The notes beneath the pieces are model-generated. The model was given only the letters and a program-made list of their open reading frames with translations, did no database searches and was not told where the DNA came from. A stretch of 64,000 bases of DNA. Source: JAGQIB01 sp041393395. GTDB lineage: Bacteria; ARS69. The stretch is from the NCBI GenBank assembly GCA_041393395.1, contig JAWKKG010000006.1, positions 248,001 to 312,000 of the forward strand. The letters are read 5' to 3'. A program made the translations under genes and the position numbers. Positions 59,001-64,000 of this stretch are shown in pieces (position 1 is the first letter of the stretch; every line of letters begins with the position of its first letter).

Positions 59001-59312
59001 CGTCAGCCGCTCGGGACGACCGCCCGCGAGCGGCATGATCCAGACTTCCTTGGACCCTTCGTACTCCGCCGAGAACGCGAGGCGCGACCCGTCCGGCGAG
59101 ATCGCGGGATTCGATTCGTCTCCGGGGTGGCTCGTGAGTCGCATCGCCTGCCCGCCCGCGAGCGGCACCCGCCACAGGTCGCCCTCGGCCGCGAACACGA
59201 GCGTGTCCCCCACCAGTGAGGGATCGCGGTACCAGCCCTCGGCGGCCGCCGCCCCGCGGGACACGAGAAGGCTGGTCGCCAGCACGACGACGGACACGGC
59301 TCGCCGGTTCAT
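56025..59312 (-). CDS. Periplasmic tricorn-like S41-family protease
   Basis: 1095 residues from ATG 59312, with AGGAGAG upstream; signal peptide VSVVVLATSLLVSRGAAAA. The N-terminal two-thirds are two beta-propellers with the WD/TolB-like repeats of tricorn (NPAISPDGSRLAFSAEYEGSKEVWIMPLAGGRPERLT, GLTWSPDSRYLAFVERAR, SGSPAWSPDGKWLWFLSDRD). A PDZ-like domain (YGVNVREGDRIVAINGARG) precedes the C-terminal S41 peptidase, with the His of SHTYVFGGDD and the nucleophile in DEFTVSDGEVF. Unlike archaeal tricorn it is exported. It would degrade peptides in the periplasm. A charged DDGKDAKKDKKDDKKKGEED linker lies in the second propeller. Confidence 0.9.
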   Translation of the reverse strand: MNRRAVSVVVLATSLLVSRGAAAAEGWYRDPSLVGDTLVFAAEGDLWRVPLAGGQAMRLTSHPGDESNPAISPDGSRLAFSAEYEGSKEVWIMPLAGGRPERLTWEGERAEVVGWTPDNRVLYRTRHFSTLPQWQLATVDPADGQTTVLPLHQAWEGAYSSNGTLYFTRLPFTASATKRYRGGLMQGIWRWTPGEGEAEPLTGEEDGVCRHAIPGLRSWWTDPRTGIPAFVFVSDRDGVMNLWAMSESGEGARQLTHHAALDVRTPTRSGDIVVYQHGADLRRYDLGSGTDEKIEITLPSDLDQTRTRWVDDPVDYLTAAHLAPDASRVVLTSRGQVFTAPVGPGRLARVTRRDEVRWRDATFLDAQTLIALEDETGELEFATLSPLGLEEPERITNDGARVHRFGAVPSPDGKRIAWTDKDLRLWIRDLDKKRSTQIAESSMDAFDGLTWSPDSRYLAFVERARNDFTHVRLHDTKSGDTFDATTPRTQSGSPAWSPDGKWLWFLSDRDLVSLVQSPWGAYQPEPFLDRTTGIFGLDLAGGQRSPFAPDTELDQGAEAATVDDGKDAKKDKKDDKKKGEEDAAVKVVIIPEGLSERVIEVPAGSGNYRSLSANGSRLFWLDRATTREGKETLRTIEISKEEPEAADVLADVDGYELAGNGEKLLLRKGDGLYVVAAAPDAKLDDAAVDLAGWTIDLDPKLEWRQMFLDAWRMERDWFYDPGLHGADWDAVRDRYLPLVDRITTRDEFNDLLYQMVGELTASHTYVFGGDDREAPDQIDVASLGARLVRDDDGWLVQRVYRSDPDHPDELAPLARYGVNVREGDRIVAINGARGVAPAAALRNQAGRQVRLTVRPAGQRDERDVIVEPLTAAAARDLRYRDWEYGNRLRVDELSDGQLGYVHLRAMGAGDWTAFAREFYPAFRRGGVILDVRHNGGGNIESWLLSRLLRRDWMYWQGRAGEPSWNMQWAYRGHLVVICDEFTVSDGEVFVEGFRRLGLGDVIGNRTYGGEIWLSFGNRLRDSGLASAAEFGVFGPEGWLIENEGVEPDLPVDNLPRATAAGSDAQLETAVRHLLDRLAAEPVEDVVAPPYPKRAR

Positions 59313-59466
59313 GGACTCTCCTGGGATGACGGACGAAGGGGAGGAAACGTCGGCCGAGGATCGCCAAAGTCCCGGCGCGCCGCAAGCACCACGAGATGGG
59401 CTCCGGCCCCGATGTTTCCGGTGACGCGAACCGCGGGCCGGATCGCCGCCGGGCGCCGGACGCGGA

Positions 59467-62400
59467 CTAGGACTCGGCCGCCTGGCGCTTCCGGCCCGCA
59501 CCGAACGGGGACAGGATCCAGCGCCCCGCGTGCCGGAACCCGCGCCCGACCACGCCGAGCAGGTCCTCCGTGACACACACGGTGAAGGGCAGCGCGAGCA
59601 TCGTGGCCACGGTCGAGAGCGCCAATCCCCCCATGATCACGAAGGCCATCGAGTAGTAGTACACGCCCGCAAGACTGGGCTTCTGGATCACGATCGGCAG
59701 CAGGCCGAGCAGCGTGGTCACCGTGGTCATCAGCACCGGGCGCAGTCGCTCGCCTCCGCCCGTGACCATGGACGTCTCCCGGGAGACGCCGCGGCGGCGG
59801 TAGCCGTTGATGTGCTCGATCAGCACGATGCCGTTGTTCACCACGATCCCGAGCAGCAGCAGGACCCCGATGAAGGCCGGGGCGTCGAAGCGAGTGCCGG
59901 TGAAGTACAGGGTCCACGCCGCGCCGGCGATCGCGAACGGGAGCGAGATCATGAGCGAGAGCGCCTGCCGCACGGACTCGAAAAGACCGGCGATCACGGC
60001 GAAGATCAGGCCGAGCGCGAGCAGGAGATTCAGCTGCGCCTCGCGCGCGTTGTCCTGCTGCTCGCGCCTCGTCATCGAGAAGTCCCAGCGGTAGCCGTAC
60101 GGCAGATCCATTCCGCTCAGGAGCTCCTTGCACTGCGCCACGTAGGCATCCTTGTCGCCCTCGTCGAAGCGCGCGCCGACCCATACGCCGGTCACGCGAT
60201 CGTCTCGCTGCACCTGATCCGGTCCGCGCGTGACCCGGAAATCCGCCACCGCGGACAGCGGGATCGGCGACCCGACGTTCGACGCCTCCTGCAGCAGCGG
60301 CAGGTTCTCGAGCTGACTCAGGCTCTCGTCGTCCTGCTCGTCCAGCGTGAGATTCATCTCGACTTCGCGGTCGCCGTCCACGTAGCGCGGCAGCCGACGA
60401 CCGCGGAACGTGAGCTCCACCACGTCGGCCGCCTGCTCCACGCCGACCCCGTACTCGCGCGCCCGGTCGCGATCCACTCGCGTCTGGACCTCGAACCGAC
60501 CGCCTTCGGCGGAGCTGTAGTGTTCGTAGAGGCCCGGCACGGTCTCGAGCAACCGCTTCGCGTCCTCCGACAGGCGCGCGAGCGCTTCGGTGTCCTCGCC
60601 CGTGAGCTGGAAACCGAGGCGGTTCCCGCGGTTCCGCTGCCAGAAGGGGACGTTGTCCTGCACCTCGAGCTTCACGCCCGCGATCTCCGGCACGATGTCC
60701 TTGAGCTGCTTGCGGACCTCGTTCATGTGCACTTCGCTCGTGTAGCCATCCGCCATGTAGCAGCGGGTCATCACCCAGCCCTCGGACCAGAAGGAATACA
60801 GCGAGCCGATGTGGAGCTCCTCCTGGTGCGGCTGGAGCGACTTCTCCACGCGGGTGACCAGCTCCTCCTTCTTGTCGAGCGACATCGGCTGCGCGAGGTT
60901 GTACCGAACCGTCACGAACATCTCGACCTCGCTCGGCTCGAGATTGAACTCGATGTGCTTGATCGGCCAGACCGCGGACGCGATCAGCAGCGTTCCGAGC
61001 AGCGGCACGAGTGCGGGCCGCTTCCACGGCTTCCACCAGTTCTTCTTCCAGTGCGGCAAATCCCTCTCGATCGTCCAGGCGAGGATCCTCGAGTAGCCGG
61101 AGGAGAGCGCGGTCATCCAGCGCCCCGGCTGGCGAACCTTCGGACGGATGAAGCGACTCATGGCGAGCGGGATCAGGGTCTGGCTCACGAACAGCGATGC
61201 GATCAGCGTGAAGCACACGGTGAGCCCGAGTTCCCGGAAGATCAGGTTCATCTCGTTCGGCTCGGAGAAGATGATCGGCAGGAACACGATCACCGAGGTC
61301 AACGTGGCCGCGATCACCGCTACCGAGACCTCACGCGAGCCGAGCAGTGCCGCCGCCCGCGGGGATACGCCCTTCTCGTGATAGCGGTTGATGTTCTCCA
61401 TCACCACCACCGCGTTGTCCACGAGCATGCCGATGCCCACGATCAATCCCAGAAGGGTGACCGTGTTCAGGGTCCCGCCCTTGGCCCAGATCACGCCGCA
61501 CGCGACGATCAGCGAGAACGGGATGCACGCGACCGCGAAGAACGTCGACGACCACCGCTTGAGGAACAGGAACAGCACGATGCTCGCGAGGATGGCGCCC
61601 AGGATCCCCGTGTTGCGAAGGTCGCCGATCGTGGACAGGATCTCGGACCCCTGATCCTCCCAGATCAGGAACTGGATGCCCTCGAGCTCGGGATCGTTCT
61701 CGAGGTCCTCGATCGTGGCCTTCACCGCGTTCGTGACCTCGATCGTGTTCGCGCTCGCCTCCTTGGCCACGCCGATGCCGAGCGCGAACTTTCCGTCCAG
61801 GTGGCGGCCGTACTCGAGCGGCGGCTCGCCGTAGGTGACGTCGGCCACGTCGTTCAGCCGCACGTCGGCGCGGCCCACCCGGAGATCCGCGATCTGCTCC
61901 ACGGAAGTGAACTTCCCCTCGGCGCGCAGCAGGAAGTTCGTCTCGCCGGTCCGCAGGACGCCGAGGGACTTGTCGTCGTTGTTGTCGCGCAGCGCCGCCA
62001 GCACGTCCCGCACGTCCACGCCGTGCCGGGCGAGATCGTTCAGGCGCAGATTGACGCGGATCTCGCGCGGATTCAGGCCGTCGAAATCCACGTTCGCCAC
62101 GCCGGGCACCCGCAGGATCGGTTTGACCATGTGGTCGTAGAGCAGGTCGTAGCCATGGCTGAGATCACGGTCGGCCGCGATGCGACCCTCCAGGATCGTC
62201 TCGCCGGTGCGCCCCGGATCCCACCAGCGCGAGATCGTGATGTCGCCGACGTCCTCGGGCAACGTATCCCGCGCGCGGTCGATGCGCTCGCGCACCTCGA
62301 CGCGCTTCATCGCCATGTCCTCTTTCCAGTCGAAGAACAGGCCCACGCGCGCGCCGTCTTCGTCCGCGTTCGAGAACATGTGGTCCAGACCGCTCACCGA

Positions 62401-62616
62401 GCCGAGGGCGTCTTCCAGCGGACGCAGCACCGCGCGCTCCGTCGTCTTGGGCGAGGCACCCTGGTACGGCGCCACCACCCAGATCTGCGGCTCCTCGAAC
62501 TGCGGCATGAACGCGAGCGGCAGGCGCGTGAGCGCGATGCCGCCGACCACGAACAGCGACACGAGGATCATCAGGGTGGTGACCGGACGCCGGATCGCGA
62601 GCTCGGGCAGGGTCAA
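59467..62616 (-). CDS. RND permease, second of a pair
   Basis: 1049 residues, full length. Start MTLPELAIRRPVTTLMILVSLFVVGGIALTRLPLAFMPQFEEPQI is typical of HAE/MMPL-type pumps in FCB organisms. The TM4 proton-relay position reads LIVGIGMLVDNAVVVMENI, i.e. Asp-Asn instead of the usual Asp-Asp; the second half has GIVVNNGIVLIEHINGYRR. ATG overlaps the upstream permease stop (ATGA). Two different permeases in one operon would form a mixed trimer, as in MdtBC, if they follow that model. No fusion or outer-membrane gene is within the window; these may lie beyond its right end. Confidence 0.88.
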   Translation of the reverse strand: MTLPELAIRRPVTTLMILVSLFVVGGIALTRLPLAFMPQFEEPQIWVVAPYQGASPKTTERAVLRPLEDALGSVSGLDHMFSNADEDGARVGLFFDWKEDMAMKRVEVRERIDRARDTLPEDVGDITISRWWDPGRTGETILEGRIAADRDLSHGYDLLYDHMVKPILRVPGVANVDFDGLNPREIRVNLRLNDLARHGVDVRDVLAALRDNNDDKSLGVLRTGETNFLLRAEGKFTSVEQIADLRVGRADVRLNDVADVTYGEPPLEYGRHLDGKFALGIGVAKEASANTIEVTNAVKATIEDLENDPELEGIQFLIWEDQGSEILSTIGDLRNTGILGAILASIVLFLFLKRWSSTFFAVACIPFSLIVACGVIWAKGGTLNTVTLLGLIVGIGMLVDNAVVVMENINRYHEKGVSPRAAALLGSREVSVAVIAATLTSVIVFLPIIFSEPNEMNLIFRELGLTVCFTLIASLFVSQTLIPLAMSRFIRPKVRQPGRWMTALSSGYSRILAWTIERDLPHWKKNWWKPWKRPALVPLLGTLLIASAVWPIKHIEFNLEPSEVEMFVTVRYNLAQPMSLDKKEELVTRVEKSLQPHQEELHIGSLYSFWSEGWVMTRCYMADGYTSEVHMNEVRKQLKDIVPEIAGVKLEVQDNVPFWQRNRGNRLGFQLTGEDTEALARLSEDAKRLLETVPGLYEHYSSAEGGRFEVQTRVDRDRAREYGVGVEQAADVVELTFRGRRLPRYVDGDREVEMNLTLDEQDDESLSQLENLPLLQEASNVGSPIPLSAVADFRVTRGPDQVQRDDRVTGVWVGARFDEGDKDAYVAQCKELLSGMDLPYGYRWDFSMTRREQQDNAREAQLNLLLALGLIFAVIAGLFESVRQALSLMISLPFAIAGAAWTLYFTGTRFDAPAFIGVLLLLGIVVNNGIVLIEHINGYRRRGVSRETSMVTGGGERLRPVLMTTVTTLLGLLPIVIQKPSLAGVYYYSMAFVIMGGLALSTVATMLALPFTVCVTEDLLGVVGRGFRHAGRWILSPFGAGRKRQAAES

Positions 62617-63998
62617 GAGGCTTCCTCCGCCGGGCGGTGGCCGGCCGCGGGGTCGGATTCCCGCGCGAGCCGCTCCGCTTCTTCCACGACTGCCTCCAGT
62701 TCACGATCTTCCGCCTCGGTCCGCACGCGCGAGGGGACGAGGTGGTACACGGCCGGGATCACCAGGAGCGTGAGGGCCGTGCTCGCCACCAAGCCGAAGC
62801 TCACCACGATGGCCAGCGGCTGCCGCAGCTCCGCGCCCTCCCCGAAGCCGATCGCCATCGGCACGAGGCCGAGCACCGTGGTCAGCGTGGTCATCAGGAT
62901 CGGGCGGAGTCGCACGCGGCCCGCGCGCACGAGCGCCTCGGTCACGTCGAGGCCGAGGCGGCGGTAGCGGTTCACCGCGTCCACCAGCACGATCGCGTTG
63001 TTCACCACCACGCCGGCCAGGAAGATCGTGCCGATCAGCGAGATGACGTTGATCGTCTGACCGCCGAGGATCAGGCCGGCGACCACGCCCACGAGCGCGA
63101 GCGGGATCGTGAACAGGATCAGGAACGGATGGACGAGGTTCTCGAACGTGCCTGCCATCACGAGGTACACGAGGAAGATCGCGAGCAGCAGCGCGAAACG
63201 GAGGCTCGCGAACGACTGCTCCATCTCCTCGTTCTGCCCCGCCATCGCGAACGTGACACCGCGCGGCGGCGGGTTCGCCGCGACGACGTCGCGGAGATCG
63301 TGCACCACGTCGCCGAGGCTGGCTCCCGCCACCTGGCCGCTCACGATGGCCGCCCGGCTCTGCTGGATGCGATGGATCTCCGCCGGCCCGCGCGCGGGCT
63401 CCATGGTGGCCACGGAGGCGAGCGTCACGGGCACGCCGTTGCGGTCCGCGAGGACGAGGTTCTCCACGTCGCCCACGGACTCGCGATCCTGCAGGCGGTT
63501 CCGCACACGGATGTCGATCAGGCGGTCGTCGGCGCGGAAGCGGGAGACCACGGTGCCCTGCACCCGCTGGTGGAGCACCGTGGAAACGTCGGCGATGGAG
63601 AGGCCGAGCGCCGCGAGCCGGTCGCGATCGAACCGCACCGTGAGCTCCGGGTTGCCGGCCTCCATCGAGGCGCGAACGTCCTCGAGGCCGTGCACCGCCG
63701 CGACCTTCGGCAGCAGCGACAGCGTGTAGTCCGAGAGGCGCTCGAGATCCTCGCCGAAGAACACCATCTCCACCGGCGTCTCGAGCGAGAAGAACGACGG
63801 GCGACCGAGCTTCGCTTCCAGGTCGGGGATATTCTCGTACGCGAGTCGCAGCCGCTCCTCGAGTGCGATCTGCGCCTCGTCGCGGGATCGATCCGCCATC
63901 ACCACGTTCAGCTGGCCGAGGTTCTCGTCCTTCGTGCGCAGCGAGAGGCCGCCGGACACGAGCCGGCTGCCGATCGACGCGAACGTCCGCTCGATCCC
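62613..63998 (-). CDS. RND permease, first of a pair (C-terminal part; continues past the window)
   Basis: About 460 C-terminal residues of an RND permease whose start lies beyond position 64000; the frame is open from 63998 (ERTFASIGSRLVSGGLSLR). The porter domain (LETPVEMVFFGEDLERL, LTVRFDRDRLAALGLSIADV) is followed by six transmembrane helices (FALLLAIFLVYLVMAG, FLILFTIPLALVGVVAG, GTIFLAGVVVNNAIVLVDAVNRYRR, TTVLGLVPMAIGFG). Its stop overlaps the start of the second permease, so the two are coupled. Confidence 0.88.
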   Translation of the reverse strand, partial: GIERTFASIGSRLVSGGLSLRTKDENLGQLNVVMADRSRDEAQIALEERLRLAYENIPDLEAKLGRPSFFSLETPVEMVFFGEDLERLSDYTLSLLPKVAAVHGLEDVRASMEAGNPELTVRFDRDRLAALGLSIADVSTVLHQRVQGTVVSRFRADDRLIDIRVRNRLQDRESVGDVENLVLADRNGVPVTLASVATMEPARGPAEIHRIQQSRAAIVSGQVAGASLGDVVHDLRDVVAANPPPRGVTFAMAGQNEEMEQSFASLRFALLLAIFLVYLVMAGTFENLVHPFLILFTIPLALVGVVAGLILGGQTINVISLIGTIFLAGVVVNNAIVLVDAVNRYRRLGLDVTEALVRAGRVRLRPILMTTLTTVLGLVPMAIGFGEGAELRQPLAIVVSFGLVASTALTLLVIPAVYHLVPSRVRTEAEDRELEAVVEEAERLARESDPAAGHRPAEEAS

Positions 63999-64000
63999 CG

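Noticed and set aside
55944..59219. Plus-strand frame opposite the tricorn-like gene
   Set aside because: No motifs; a mirror of the real gene on the other strand.
1..64000. tRNA, rRNA or CRISPR-Cas genes
   Set aside because: None seen on either strand; no cloverleaf-like sequence with TTCGA loop in a fitting context and no cas-like protein.

Overview
The window is GC-rich bacterial chromosome with strong G/C third-position bias. Six exported proteins end in the FlgD-like / type IX-secretion-like C-terminal domain (PNP or PNPF box, then a DVAGR-like turn, a WDGRD-like turn and GVYFxRL). There is also a TIGR02999-type ECF sigma factor beside a Ser/Thr kinase, fused membrane/spermidine-synthase architecture, and RND pumps. 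Together these suggest an uncultured member of the FCB superphylum or a neighbour such as Candidatus Eisenbacteria, Krumholzibacteria or Gemmatimonadota. That placement is inference; there is no rRNA in the window.

Region 1 (1-6,890) is the accessory part. After the tail of an exported protein comes an IS481-family insertion sequence (313-1308), then a chromosomal integron. It has about 100-nt attC sites at 2403-2503, 3021-3122, 3657-3756, 4338-4439 and 5035-5135, a degenerate one at 1309-1395 cut by the IS, and a 25-nt remnant at 1910-1934. The attC sites separate small minus-strand cassettes. An attI-type core site lies at 5713-5719, next to the 3' end of an integron integrase gene (5935-6890). 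The integrase is transcribed in the same direction as the cassettes, the reverse of the class 1 arrangement, and is broken by a small frame-changing deletion. Cassette cargo includes two toxin-antitoxin-like pairs (DUF4258/DUF2283 and DUF4160/DUF2442), an isochorismatase-fold hydrolase, secreted unknowns and a frameshifted SF0329-like gene.

Region 2 (7,090-24,471) holds mixed housekeeping and secreted functions: a class IV aminotransferase coupled to a sulfotransferase-like protein, a large beta-propeller-like exported protein, an ECF sigma factor convergent with a transmembrane Ser/Thr kinase, a membrane M28 peptidase coupled to a glycosyltransferase, and an exported M36-like metalloprotease. 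It also holds a methyltransferase, a HAD phosphatase, a nickel superoxide dismutase with a Sec signal that ends exactly before the metal-binding His-1, a truncated SRPBCC gene, and an Lrp-DinB pair.

Region 3 (24,536-36,049) is a four-gene minus-strand efflux operon (TetR, TolC-like lipoprotein, membrane-fusion protein, RND permease) with translational overlaps and a 12-bp palindrome upstream. It is divergent from a membrane spermidine-synthase-like/TPR fusion and an odd zinc-ribbon/methyltransferase/phosphotransferase-like protein.

Region 4 (36,305-54,433) carries tandem exported serine beta-lactamase-fold hydrolases, a GT4 glycosyltransferase with an LPG-synthase-like membrane protein, three exported proteins with FlgD-like C termini (one a subtilase), and an AlkD - response regulator - histidine kinase operon. 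A PDZ protein, an exported Asp-box protein interrupted by an amber codon, and small VOC, epimerase, NTF2-like and GNAT genes follow.

Region 5 (54,447-64,000), on the minus strand, has two uncharacterised membrane proteins, a periplasmic tricorn-like protease and two overlapping RND permeases, the last running off the window.

The main observations are the reverse-oriented, partly decayed chromosomal integron; a short W-(G/A)-x-x-K-x-(L/M)-(aromatic)-R tail shared by three exported proteins; and the exported NiSOD. All family assignments are by eye from translated sequence; no database search was run.
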